Below, one piece after another: positions 55,543 through 63,776 of a stretch of DNA of 64,000 bases. The translations under genes were made by a program, and so were the position numbers. The stretch lies in contig NZ_JBNDNA010000008.1 in assembly GCF_049856175.1 (NCBI RefSeq), positions 62,001 to 126,000 of the forward strand, given 5' to 3'. Source of the stretch: JB111 sp049856175 (GTDB lineage: Bacteria > Actinomycetota > Actinomycetes > Actinomycetales > Actinomycetaceae). Positions within the stretch are counted from its first letter, which is position 1. The number at the start of each line of letters is the position of its first letter. The notes under the pieces are model-generated. The model ran no database searches and was not told the origin of the DNA. It worked only from the letters and a program-made list of their open reading frames with translations.

Positions 55543-55594
55543 AACCTACCGGCCCGAGCCCGCCCCGCCCGCGCGGGGGCGGGGCGGGGTCCCC
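55543..55594 (-). promoter_or_regulatory. Promoter of the PP2C/FHA/kinase cluster
   Basis: A minus-strand -10 TAGGTT (55543-55548) gives a leader of about 25 bases. A very G+C-rich inverted repeat (CCCGCCCCGCCC against GGGGCGGGGCGGG, with a 2-base bulge) lies upstream, across the -35 region. The repeat could be structural or a binding site. Confidence 0.4.
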
Positions 55595-55675
55595 ATGCCT
55601 GCGCGGTACGCCGGGCACCGGGACAAAGCACGACGTCGACTCTCCACCGCTACCACGAGAGCCTCGACGTCTTCC

Positions 55676-55725
55676 ACACTCATCAGTGTTGATTTCACAG
55701 TGCGGTGTGATCGCCATGACAGTAT
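55676..55725 (+). promoter_or_regulatory. DeoR promoter and operator cluster
   Basis: Three overlapping elements are visible: ACACT-CATC-AGTGT (55676-55689), GTGTTGATTTCACA (55686-55699) and TCACA-N6-TGTGA (55695-55710). The middle one recurs almost exactly at 59547-59560 in the divergent AKR/kinase promoter. CAGTAT (55720-55725) is a -10 ending 6 bases before the ATG, so the mRNA may be leaderless. Confidence 0.6.
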
Positions 55726-55731
55726 CGGGGC

Positions 55732-56526
55732 ATGAACGCCGCACCCGTCCCGATGAAGGACCGCCGGCAGCGCCTGGCGACGATGGCGGAGCTGGTGCTC
55801 GAGGCGGGCACGCTCTCCGTGGACGATATGGCCCAGCAGTTCGGCGTCTCGACGATGACCGTCTACCGCGACCTCGCCGAGCTCGAGCGCAGCGGCATCG
55901 TCACGCGCACGCGCGGCACCGTCACCGCGCGCGCCACGTCGATGTCGGAGGCCTCGGCCGCGTTCCGCAGCACCCTCAACCAGGCGACGAAGCGGCAGCT
56001 CGCCGCCCGCGCCGTGGAGGAGGTGCACGCCGGGTCCACGATCATGATCGACGACTCGACGACGCTGCTCGGCATGGTGCCGCTGCTCGACGACCGCGGG
56101 CCGGTGACGATCGTGACGCACTCCCAGGCCGTGGCCCGCGAGGCCGCGGCGCTGCGGTCCGTCCGCCTGTTCGTCACCGGGGGCCGCTACCGGCCCGAGC
56201 TCGACTCGCTCTACGGCTCGACCACGCTGACCACCCTGCGCTCGGTGCGCGCCGACGTGTGCTTCATGTCGACCACGGCGCTCGTCGGCGGCGAGCTGTT
56301 CCACCCGCTCGAGGAGAACGCCGACGTCAAGCAGGCGATGCTCGCCTCCTCGACCCGCGCCATCCTCGTGGCGGACGGCTCGAAGTTCCGGCACGCCGCC
56401 ACCCACCGGGTCGCCTCGGTCGCCGAGTTCGACCTCGTGGTCGTGGACACCGACGCGCCCGCCGACGAGCTGGCGATCATGGCCGAGGCCGGCGTCGAGA
56501 TCGCCCAGGTCGGCGGCGACGGCTGA
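55732..56526 (+). CDS. DeoR-family transcriptional repressor
   Basis: The 264-residue protein has an N-terminal DeoR helix-turn-helix (LSVDDMAQQFGVSTMTVYRDL, about residues 28-48). The DeoRC sugar-phosphate sensor domain follows (TIMIDDSTTLLGMV, VCFMSTTAL, ILVADGSKF). Such repressors release DNA when they bind a phosphorylated sugar intermediate. It flanks a catabolic gene set on the opposite strand and shares an operator-like motif with the AKR/FGGY-kinase promoter 3.8 kb away. It probably controls that locus and itself. Confidence 0.9.
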   Translation: MNAAPVPMKDRRQRLATMAELVLEAGTLSVDDMAQQFGVSTMTVYRDLAELERSGIVTRTRGTVTARATSMSEASAAFRSTLNQATKRQLAARAVEEVHAGSTIMIDDSTTLLGMVPLLDDRGPVTIVTHSQAVAREAAALRSVRLFVTGGRYRPELDSLYGSTTLTTLRSVRADVCFMSTTALVGGELFHPLEENADVKQAMLASSTRAILVADGSKFRHAATHRVASVAEFDLVVVDTDAPADELAIMAEAGVEIAQVGGDG

Positions 56527-56530
56527 GCGC

Positions 56531-56603
56531 GCAGGCCGGTCTCCGCCCGCCTGCACCGGACCACTGGCGGCACCCGGGGCGTCGGGCCGGGCGTGGACGG
56601 CCC
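56531..56603. terminator. Two short hairpins between convergent genes
   Basis: GCAGGC/GCCTGC (56531-56554) and GGGCCG/CGGCCC (56584-56603) lie in the 93-base gap between the DeoR and alcohol dehydrogenase stops. Each has only 6 strong pairs. Confidence 0.35.
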
Positions 56604-56619
56604 AGGCGCGGACAGCGCC

Positions 56620-57657
56620 TCAGGGGTGGACGGCGACCTTGATGCCCTCTCCCCCGGCGGAGAACTCGATCGCCTCGACGGCGTCCTCGAGGGCGAACTC
56701 GTGCGTGACGAGGGAGGCGACGTCGATCGCACCGGAGGCGATGAGCGCGAGCGCGCGCTGGTGGTCGACCCGGCGCGAGTTCGACGCGCCCGTGACCACG
56801 AGCTCGTTGTAGTGCACGAGGTTCGGGTCGACCTCGGCGGAGACCCCCTTGGGGAAGCCGGCGAAGGCGTTGACCCGACCGCGCTTGCGCACGACCGTCA
56901 GCGCCTGCGCGAACAGGGCGGGGATCCCGATGGCGACGACGGCGACGTCCGCGCCGAGGCCGTCCGTGAGTGAGTGGACGTGCTCGCGCAGGTCGGTGAC
57001 CGTCGGGTCGACGACGTCGGTCGCGCCGAGCGCGGACGCCACCTCGCGGCGGCCCGCCGACGGGTCGGACACGACCACCCGGCCGGCCCCGGCGAGCCGG
57101 GCGACCTGCGCGTGGAGCAGGCCGATCGGCCCGGCGCCGAGCACCACCACGGTCTCCCCCGGCGCGACCCCGTAAGACTCGGCCCCGCCGAGCACGCAGC
57201 CCAGCGGCTCGGCGAGCGCGATCGAGGAGTACGGGACGTCCGCCGGCGCGACGAACACGCCACCGCGGGAGATCGCCTCGGCCGGGACGGCGACGTACTC
57301 GGCCAGACCGCCGTCGAGCGCGTACCCGAAGATCTTCGAGTCGCTGCACAGGTTCTCCCGGCCGAGCCGGCAGTAGGCGCAGCGCCCGCACGGCACGGTC
57401 GGATTGATCCCGATGCGGTCGCCCACGGCGAACCCGTCCACGCCGGCGCCGAGCTCGACGACCTCGCCGGCGATCTCGTGACCGAGGACGACACCGACGT
57501 CGATGCCCGCCGACTTCTCGCCGCGGATGATCCGCACGTCGGTACCGCACACGGTGTTGGCGCCGGTGCGCAGGAGCAGTCCGCCCTCCGGCGCGGTCGG
57601 GGTCGAGACCTCCCGCAGCTCGACGATGCCGGGACCGCCGAAGACCGCCGCCCTCAT
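56620..57657 (-). CDS. Zinc-dependent medium-chain alcohol/polyol dehydrogenase
   Basis: The 345-residue MDR enzyme has catalytic-zinc ligands in CGTDVR and GHEIAG. The structural-zinc cysteines are in CGRCAYCRLGRENLC, and the NAD-binding loop is VVVLGAGPIGLLHAQ. It resembles sorbitol, threonine and galactitol-type dehydrogenases, oxidising a secondary alcohol with NAD(P). The ATG at 57657 overlaps the aldolase stop (ATGA). It is the last gene of the AKR-aldolase-dehydrogenase operon. The substrate is not predictable from sequence. Confidence 0.9.
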   Translation of the reverse strand: MRAAVFGGPGIVELREVSTPTAPEGGLLLRTGANTVCGTDVRIIRGEKSAGIDVGVVLGHEIAGEVVELGAGVDGFAVGDRIGINPTVPCGRCAYCRLGRENLCSDSKIFGYALDGGLAEYVAVPAEAISRGGVFVAPADVPYSSIALAEPLGCVLGGAESYGVAPGETVVVLGAGPIGLLHAQVARLAGAGRVVVSDPSAGRREVASALGATDVVDPTVTDLREHVHSLTDGLGADVAVVAIGIPALFAQALTVVRKRGRVNAFAGFPKGVSAEVDPNLVHYNELVVTGASNSRRVDHQRALALIASGAIDVASLVTHEFALEDAVEAIEFSAGGEGIKVAVHP

Positions 57658-58451
57658 CGGGCGTCGCCGGCCTGGTGCGTGATCCGGCCGAGGGTGGACA
57701 GGCGCTCCTCGAGGTCGCCGGCCTGCCACACGTTGCGGCCGAAGATCAGGCCGCGCGCGCCGGACTCGATGGCGCCGGCCGCGGCGGCCGCGACGTCGGC
57801 GTCGTCACCGGGAGCCCCACCCAGGGTGAGGACGGGGACGTTGCCGACCTCCTCGATGATGGTGCGCTGGGCCTCGACGTCGCCGACGTACTCGGTCTTG
57901 ATAGCGTCGGCGCCCAGCTCGGCGGCGATGCGGCAGACCTGGCGCAGCCCCTCGGGGTCCTTTTGGTCCTCGTTGCGCAGCCCCCACAGGGTGCCCTCGA
58001 CGATGACGGGCAGGCCGACGGCGTGGGCGCGGTCGATCGTCTCCGCGACGTTCGCGATGTTGTCGTAGAACATGCCGTCGGACTTCGGACGGGCGATGAG
58101 GTACATGCACAGGGCGTCGGCGCCGAGCGCGATCGCGTCGGCGGGGTCGACGAGCGGCCGGTAGCCCTCGCCCTGCTCCTCCTTCATCGCGGGGTCGAGC
58201 GTGGTCCAGTCGGCGCGCAGGATCGCGGCCGGTGCGCCGCGGTGGGCGAAGACGTGGGAGGCCTGCGCGAGCATGCCCTTGTTGAGCAGGATGCCGTCCG
58301 CGCCGCCGGCGGCCACGCGCTCGAGGAGCGCGACCGGGTTGCCGAGGCCGCCCGGGATGCGCAGCGACTGGCCGTGGTCGAAGGCCACCGTGAACGAGCG
58401 GCGGGTGTCCTTGTCGAACATGCGGCCGAGACGGATGTCGATTCCACTCAT
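57654..58451 (-). CDS. Class I aldolase of the DeoC/FbaB/LacD type
   Basis: The 265-residue TIM-barrel aldolase is of the family that includes LacD, archaeal-type FBP aldolase and LsrF. It begins with an AFDHGQSLRIPGG phosphate and active-site loop. GADGILLNKGM, the likely Schiff-base Lys in GADAIKTEYVGD, and the phosphate loops LTLGGAPG and GLIFGRNVWQ follow. It should cleave a phosphorylated ketose or hydroxy-acid derived from the FGGY kinase. The ATG at 58451 follows AAGGAG. A 9-bp tandem repeat lies upstream at 58480-58515. Confidence 0.88.
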   Translation of the reverse strand: MSGIDIRLGRMFDKDTRRSFTVAFDHGQSLRIPGGLGNPVALLERVAAGGADGILLNKGMLAQASHVFAHRGAPAAILRADWTTLDPAMKEEQGEGYRPLVDPADAIALGADALCMYLIARPKSDGMFYDNIANVAETIDRAHAVGLPVIVEGTLWGLRNEDQKDPEGLRQVCRIAAELGADAIKTEYVGDVEAQRTIIEEVGNVPVLTLGGAPGDDADVAAAAAGAIESGARGLIFGRNVWQAGDLEERLSTLGRITHQAGDAR

Positions 58452-58479
58452 GGTGGGAGCTCCTTGGTTCGAGGTGGTG

Positions 58480-58515
58480 GTGCGGTTCGTGCGGTTCGTG
58501 CGGTTCATACGGTTC
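58480..58515. repeat. 9-bp tandem repeat upstream of the aldolase gene
   Basis: Three exact GTGCGGTTC units and a fourth, ATACGGTTC, run head to tail 30 bases upstream of the aldolase start. The 164-base gap to the AKR stop shows nothing else recognisable. Confidence 0.75.
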
Positions 58516-58615
58516 ATGGGTGGTGCGCCGTGCGGGCGCGTGGCGGGGCGGTCGGGACGTCGGCGGTGCGGTGCGCCGTCGTCGGCCGTGCGCCGTCGCG
58601 GGACGAGGTCCTGCC

Positions 58616-59443
58616 TCAGTACTCCTCGTTGACGGCGGGGTCCTTGCCGAGTGCTACGCGGGGCATGGCGTCGATGCGCGCGATCTGCTGCTCGGTCAGC
58701 TCGATGCCGGGGGCGGCGAGGTTGGCGCGCTGCCGGCCGGCGTCGGCGGACTTGGCCAGGGCGGCGACGCCCTTGCCGACGGTCCAGGCGAGCGAGACCT
58801 CGATCGGGCTGACGCCGTGGTCGCGCCCGATCTCCTCCAGCGTGCCGTCGTCCATCATCCCCTTGCCGCGTCCGGCGACCCCCCAGCCCTGGGTGACGAT
58901 GCCGTGCTCGGCGTCGAAGGCCCTGATCTCGTCCTGCGGCCAGCCCGGGTGGAGCTCGACCTGGTTGACCTCGGGGTACTCGCCGAACCGGTCGTGGACC
59001 GCGGCGAGGTGCTCGGGCAGGAAGTTCGACACGGCGATCGCGCGGATGAGGCCCTCGGCGCGCAGCTCCATGAGGATCTCGTAGGACTCGAGGTACTTCC
59101 CGAGCATCGGCAGCGGCCAGTGGATGTAGTACAGGTCGAGGCGGTCGGTCGCGAGGCTCTCCAGCGAGGCCATGAACGAGCGCCGCGTCTGGACGGCGCC
59201 CTGGTCGCCGCCGCGCAGCTTGGACACGAGCAGCAGCTCGTCGCGCGGGACGCCGGACTCGCGCACGCCCGCACCGACGGCCCGCTCGTTGTGGTAGCGC
59301 TGCGCCGTGTCGATGAGCCGGTAGCCCGCGCGAATCGCGCCGGCGACGGCGGTGCGGCCGACGTCACCGTCCATCTGCCAGGTCCCCAGCCCCACGGGCG
59401 GGATCTCGATGCCGGACCGTGTGACGAATCGACTCGTCGGCAC
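58616..59443 (-). CDS. Aldo-keto reductase
   Basis: The 275-residue (beta/alpha)8 NADPH-dependent reductase has the AKR tetrad: Asp in LIDTAQRY, Tyr in the same motif, Lys in LLLVSKL, and His in LYYIHWPLP. The nucleotide-binding end (AKSADAGRQRANL) is somewhat divergent. It interconverts a sugar or polyol carbonyl and alcohol. GTG 59443 is preferred over GTG 59452 because GAAGAGG is then at proper spacing. It is first in the operon with aldolase and alcohol dehydrogenase, and divergent from the FGGY kinase. Confidence 0.88.
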   Translation of the reverse strand: MPTSRFVTRSGIEIPPVGLGTWQMDGDVGRTAVAGAIRAGYRLIDTAQRYHNERAVGAGVRESGVPRDELLLVSKLRGGDQGAVQTRRSFMASLESLATDRLDLYYIHWPLPMLGKYLESYEILMELRAEGLIRAIAVSNFLPEHLAAVHDRFGEYPEVNQVELHPGWPQDEIRAFDAEHGIVTQGWGVAGRGKGMMDDGTLEEIGRDHGVSPIEVSLAWTVGKGVAALAKSADAGRQRANLAAPGIELTEQQIARIDAMPRVALGKDPAVNEEY

Positions 59444-59525
59444 GTGCCTCACCTCTTCGTCTCGAGCGACCGTGCGCTCCGGGCCTCCCGCCGCGCGGGA
59501 CGATCCGGTGCTGACACCTGAACGT

Positions 59526-59572
59526 CTCAGACACTAACATGGTGTTGTGTTGATTTAACACCCCATAATGTT
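59526..59572. promoter_or_regulatory. Divergent AKR/FGGY-kinase promoter with DeoR-type operator
   Basis: GTGTTGATTTAACA (59547-59560) matches the motif at the deoR promoter in 13 of 14 positions. It lies inside a larger dyad, GGTGTT-N10-AACACC, flanked by AACAT and ATGTT. CATAAT (59564-59569) can serve as -10 for the kinase and TAGTGT for the AKR operon. One repressor could thus shut both directions. Confidence 0.6.
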
Positions 59573-59688
59573 GCGTCGTCGGCGGTGCTGCGCCGCCACG
59601 ACGCCTCGCACGGCGTACGCTCGGGGCCCGCGGTCGGGTTCGCGACGACGCCGCCCGGCAGGTCCAGCACGCTCAAGGGAGAGAGACG

Positions 59689-61254
59689 ATGACTGCATCC
59701 ACCCGCCCCGACGGTCCGTTCGTCATGGGCATCGACTTCGGCACCGAGAGCTGCCGGGTCGCGATCTTCAACCTCGTCGGCGACCCGGTCGCCTTCGCGG
59801 CCACGCCGTACAAGACCACACACCCCCGACCCGGCTGGGCCGAGCAGACCGAGGACGACTGGTGGGGCGCCATCGCGACCTCCAGCCGGCAGGCCCTGGA
59901 GAAGGCCGGCCTCACGGGCGCGGACATCTCCGGCATCAGCTACGACGCCACGACGATGACGGTCCTCGCGATGGACGACAGCGGCCGCGCGATGCGTCCG
60001 GCGATCATGTGGATGGACGTCCGGGCGGTCGAGCAGGCCGAGCGCGCGAGCAGCTCCAGCTCGAAGGCGCGCCGGTACAACGGCGGCGGCACGATGCCGG
60101 CGACGGCGGAGTGGTTCCCCTTCAAGACGGCGTGGCTCAAGGAGCACGAGCCGGAGACGTTCAACGGCGCGAAGTACCTCGTCGACGCCCCGGACTGGAT
60201 CACCTACAAGCTCACGGGCGAGTGGACGATCAACATCAACTCGGCGTCGGCGCGGATGTACTACGACCGGGACAACGGCGGCTGGCCCGTCGACTTCTAC
60301 GAGGACATCGGCGTCGCCGACGTGCTCGACAAGATTCCCGGGACGGTCAACGACCTCGGCGTGGCCGTCGGCGGGCTGACCGGCGCCGCGGCCGAGCACC
60401 TGGGGCTCGCCGAGGGCACGCCGGTGGCGCAGGGCTGCGCGGACGCCTTCGCGGGGCAGATCGGGCTCGGCGTCGTCGCGCCGGGGAAGATGGCGCTCAT
60501 CACCGGGTCCTCGCACGTGTTCATCGGGCAGACCGACCAGGCGATCTCCGGCGAGGGATTCTTCGGCGGCTACACCGACTCGGTCATGCCCGGGCAGTAC
60601 ACGGTCGAGGGCGGGCAGGTCTCGACCGGCTCGGTCGTCAAGTGGTACCGGGACAACTTCGCCAAACACCTCGTGGCCGAGGCGGAGGAGGCGGGCCGCA
60701 CGGCCTACTCCCTCATGGACGAGCGTGCGGCGGCGATCCCGCTGGGGTCGGAGGGGCTCATCGTCAACGAGTACTTCCAGGGCAACCGCACGCCGTACAC
60801 CGACGGCCGCGCGCGCGGCATCCTGTGGGGCCTGTCGCTGCACCACGGACCGGCGCACTTCTACCGGGCGATCCTCGAGGGCGTCTGCTACGGCACGGAG
60901 CACATCGCGCGCACGATGCGGGCCGCGGGGCACAAGGTCGACGAGATCGTCTCGTGCGGCGGTGCGACGAACAGCCCGTTCTGGATGCAGATGCACGCCG
61001 ACGTCACCGGCACGCCGATCACGCTGACGAAGGTGCCCGACGCCGTCGCGCTCGGCTCGTGCATCCTCGCGGCGACCGGCGCGGGGCTCTTCGACGACGT
61101 CACGGCCGCGGCCGACGCCATGGTCCACACGGCCGACACGATCGAGCCGGACATGGACGCCCACGAGGAGTACCAGTTCTACCTCGACAGCTACATCGAC
61201 ACCTACCCGCGCATGCAGGAGCCGATCCACAAGATGGTCGACCACATCAGCTGA
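59689..61254 (+). CDS. FGGY-family carbohydrate kinase
   Basis: The 521-residue kinase is of the xylulokinase/ribulokinase/erythritol-kinase superfamily. The N-terminal phosphate loop is MGIDFGTESCRVAIF. A substrate region near MWMDVRAVEQA, ADAFAGQIGLG (catalytic Asp), TGSSHVF and the C-terminal SCGGATNSPFWMQMHADVTG complete the domain set. It phosphorylates a sugar or polyol entering the locus. The ATG at 59689 follows GGGAGAGAG. The set kinase, AKR, aldolase, Zn-dehydrogenase and DeoR fits a tetritol or pentose/pentitol route, but the substrate is inference. Confidence 0.9.
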   Translation: MTASTRPDGPFVMGIDFGTESCRVAIFNLVGDPVAFAATPYKTTHPRPGWAEQTEDDWWGAIATSSRQALEKAGLTGADISGISYDATTMTVLAMDDSGRAMRPAIMWMDVRAVEQAERASSSSSKARRYNGGGTMPATAEWFPFKTAWLKEHEPETFNGAKYLVDAPDWITYKLTGEWTININSASARMYYDRDNGGWPVDFYEDIGVADVLDKIPGTVNDLGVAVGGLTGAAAEHLGLAEGTPVAQGCADAFAGQIGLGVVAPGKMALITGSSHVFIGQTDQAISGEGFFGGYTDSVMPGQYTVEGGQVSTGSVVKWYRDNFAKHLVAEAEEAGRTAYSLMDERAAAIPLGSEGLIVNEYFQGNRTPYTDGRARGILWGLSLHHGPAHFYRAILEGVCYGTEHIARTMRAAGHKVDEIVSCGGATNSPFWMQMHADVTGTPITLTKVPDAVALGSCILAATGAGLFDDVTAAADAMVHTADTIEPDMDAHEEYQFYLDSYIDTYPRMQEPIHKMVDHIS

Positions 61255-61264
61255 CCGTTCACCC

Positions 61265-61406
61265 CCGGTCGTCGAGCGTGCGGTTCTGACACCTCGAGCG
61301 TGCGGTCCGCGGCCACGTGGGCCGCACGCTCGACGACCGGGAACCGCACGCTCGACGACGAGGGGCCGCACGCTCGACGACCGGGAACCGCACGCTCGAC
61401 GACCGG
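61265..61406. repeat. Inverted and direct repeat array between convergent genes
   Basis: CCGGTCGTCGAGCGTGCGG (61265-61283) is followed by a partial second copy. Then four copies of its reverse complement start at 61322, 61344 (truncated at its 3' end), 61366 and 61388. The perfect 19-bp arms can fold into alternative hairpins between the FGGY kinase and era stops. No ORF is present. Confidence 0.85.
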
Positions 61407-61418
61407 TGCGGCGCGCTG

Positions 61419-62432
61419 TCAGAAGCCCAGGCGGCCGAGCTGTCGGGGGTCGCGCTGCCAGTCCTTGGCCACTCGCACGTGCAGGTCGAGGAACACCCTC
61501 CGACCGAGCCGGGCCTCGATCCCGGCCCGTGCCCGCGTGCCGACCTCCCTCAGGCGGGACCCGCCGCGGCCGATGACGATGGCCTTCTGCGAGTCGCGCT
61601 CGACCACGACCGACGCGTGGACGGCGAGCACGGGCGGACGGTCGTCGCCCTCGGCCCGCTCGCGCTCGACCATCTCGTCGACGACGACGGCGATCGAGTG
61701 CGGCAGCTCGTCGCGCACACCCTCGAGCGCGGCCTCCCGGACGAGCTCGGCGATCGTCAGCTCGACCGCCTCGTCCCCGGTGGCGCCCTTGGGGTACAGC
61801 GGCGGGGACAGTGGCATGCGGGCGAGCAGCAGGTCCGCCAGGAGGTCGACCTGGTCGCCGGCCACCGAGCTGACCGGCACGATCTCCGCGAAGTCGGCGA
61901 GCCCGCTCACCTCGAGCAGCTTCTCCGCCAGCGCCCCGCGCCCGACCCGGTCCGTCTTCGTCACGACGGCGACGAGGGCGCCACGCATGCCCTCGACCTC
62001 GGTGAGCAGGTGCCGGTCGCCGGGGCCGATCCGCTCGTCGGCCGGCAGGCACAGCGCGACGACGTCGACGCCGGTGAGGGTCTCGCGCACGACGTCGTTG
62101 AGCCGCTCCCCCAGCAGCGTGCGGGGACGGTGCATGCCCGGGGTGTCGACGAGGACGATCTGGCCGTCGCCGCGATGGACGATGCCCCGCACGGCACGCC
62201 GGGTGGTCTGCGGGCGGTCCGAGGTGATGGCGACCTTCTCGCCGACGAGCGCGTTCGTCAGGGTCGACTTGCCGGTGTTGGGCCGCCCCACCAGGGCGAC
62301 GAAGCCCGCGCGGTGGTCGTCGGGCCAGTCCTCGTCGACGAGGTGGCCGAGGTCGAGGTCCGCCAGGGCGTTGGTGTCCTCGCCGAGCTCGGTGCCCGAC
62401 CCCGGTTCGCCCGGGAACGGGACGTCCGTCAT
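61419..62432 (-). CDS. era: GTPase Era
   Basis: Era (337 residues) is a GTPase that binds 16S rRNA and assists 30S maturation. G1 is GRPNTGKST, G3 is DTPGMH and G4 is TKTD. The C-terminal KH domain includes AIVIGRGGSRLREVGTRAR. About 40 extra acidic residues precede the G domain, more than in enteric Era. The ATG at 62432 overlaps the CNNM stop (ATGA). Gene order ybeY-CNNM-era is conserved in actinobacteria. Confidence 0.96.
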   Translation of the reverse strand: MTDVPFPGEPGSGTELGEDTNALADLDLGHLVDEDWPDDHRAGFVALVGRPNTGKSTLTNALVGEKVAITSDRPQTTRRAVRGIVHRGDGQIVLVDTPGMHRPRTLLGERLNDVVRETLTGVDVVALCLPADERIGPGDRHLLTEVEGMRGALVAVVTKTDRVGRGALAEKLLEVSGLADFAEIVPVSSVAGDQVDLLADLLLARMPLSPPLYPKGATGDEAVELTIAELVREAALEGVRDELPHSIAVVVDEMVERERAEGDDRPPVLAVHASVVVERDSQKAIVIGRGGSRLREVGTRARAGIEARLGRRVFLDLHVRVAKDWQRDPRQLGRLGF

Positions 62433-63769
62433 CGCTCCTCCTCCTCGTCGGGGTCGGACCGGCGCGCGAGGATCGTCGAGACGCGGCGCCGCCGGCCCTC
62501 CACGCGCTCGGCCTCCAGGTGCACGCCGTCGACGTCCACCGACGCACCGGCCAGCGGTACCTTGCCCAGCACCTTGGCGAGCAGCCCGCCCGCGGTGTCG
62601 ATGTCGTCGTCGTCGAGCTCGAGGTCGAACAGCTCGCCGAGGTCGCTGACCGGGGTGCGGGCCGGGACGCGCCAGCGACCGTCGCCCAGGTCCTCGACCA
62701 CGGTCTCGGCGCGGTCGTGCTCGTCGACCATCTCGCCGACGAGCTCCTCGAGCAGGTCCTCGATGGTGACGAGGCCGGCGATGCCGCCGTACTCGTCGAC
62801 GACCATCGCGATGTGCACGGCCTGGGTCTGCATCTCGCGCAGCATGTCGTCCACGAGCTTGGTCTCGGGCACGAAGAACGGCTCGCGCATGACGTCGGCG
62901 CACAGGACGTGCTCGGTGTCGGTGCGGCGGTGCACCCGCCGCATGACGTCCTTGAGGTAGAGGATGCCGCGCAGGTCGTCGAGGGAGTCGCCGTGCACGG
63001 GCACGCGCGAGAACCCGGACCGGGTGAAGAGGTTGAGGGCCTTGGTCAGCGGCTGGTCGCCCTCGATGGAGACCATGTCGGTGCGCGGGACCATGACCTC
63101 GCGGACGTAGGTGCGGCCGAGCTGGAACACGGACTCCAGCAGCTCGCGGTCCTTCTCCTCGAGCCGCTCGGCGTCGTTGACCCGGTCGACGAGCTGCTGG
63201 AGCTCGTCGGCGGACTCCTGCGCGAGATCCTCCTCGGAGCGCTCGCGCTCCGGGGCGAACGCGCGGCCGAGGCGACCGAACGCACCGGCGACGGCGGTCA
63301 CGGCCGCCACCAGGACGGAGAGCCGCGCCAGGGTGCGCCCCGGGTGACGGCGGCCGAGGCGCCGCGGGCCGATCCCGGCCACGACGACGACCACCACCGC
63401 GCACGCGCCGACCGCGGCGAGCACGACGAGACCCCAGGGTTCGATCACCGTCGTGGCGGCGACCGTCAGCAGGACCGCGGTGGTCATCTCGACGAGCACG
63501 CGGACGAACATCAGGCCCGCGAGCCCGGTCTCGCGGCGCTCGACGAGGCCGGCGACGCGTGCCGCCGCGGGGTGGTCGTCGTGCTCGAGCTCCGAGACGC
63601 TCGACCGGCTGATGCGCGTCAGTGCCGCCTCCGCGGCAGAGAACAGCGCGGCGACGACGAGCAGGAGGGCCGCGGCTCCGAGCACGACGACCAGCGGTGC
63701 GTCGGACGCGGTCGCGGCCCCGGACGGGGCGGTGGCGAGCAGGGAGCCGCCGGTATGCGGAGGGGTCAT
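62429..63769 (-). CDS. CNNM/CorC-family transporter-associated protein
   Basis: The 446-residue protein has a DUF21 (CNNM) membrane domain of about four helices. Two CBS domains follow (VMVPRTDMVSIEGDQPL and VMREPFFVPETKLVDDML with AMVVDEYGGIAGLVTIED). A C-terminal CorC/HlyC domain (DTAGGLLAKVLGKVP) ends it. The family handles Mg2+ efflux or homeostasis. It is 7 bases downstream of ybeY and overlaps era, so the three are co-transcribed. Confidence 0.92.
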   Translation of the reverse strand: MTPPHTGGSLLATAPSGAATASDAPLVVVLGAAALLLVVAALFSAAEAALTRISRSSVSELEHDDHPAAARVAGLVERRETGLAGLMFVRVLVEMTTAVLLTVAATTVIEPWGLVVLAAVGACAVVVVVVAGIGPRRLGRRHPGRTLARLSVLVAAVTAVAGAFGRLGRAFAPERERSEEDLAQESADELQQLVDRVNDAERLEEKDRELLESVFQLGRTYVREVMVPRTDMVSIEGDQPLTKALNLFTRSGFSRVPVHGDSLDDLRGILYLKDVMRRVHRRTDTEHVLCADVMREPFFVPETKLVDDMLREMQTQAVHIAMVVDEYGGIAGLVTIEDLLEELVGEMVDEHDRAETVVEDLGDGRWRVPARTPVSDLGELFDLELDDDDIDTAGGLLAKVLGKVPLAGASVDVDGVHLEAERVEGRRRRVSTILARRSDPDEEEER

Positions 63770-63776
63770 GGCCGGG

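Noticed and set aside
61265..61406. CRISPR array
   Set aside because: Units are not separated by unique spacers of constant length, they occur in both orientations, and no cas genes are present. The same applies to the repeats at 5.5, 7.0, 8.5, 17.2, 19.6 and 29.6 kb.
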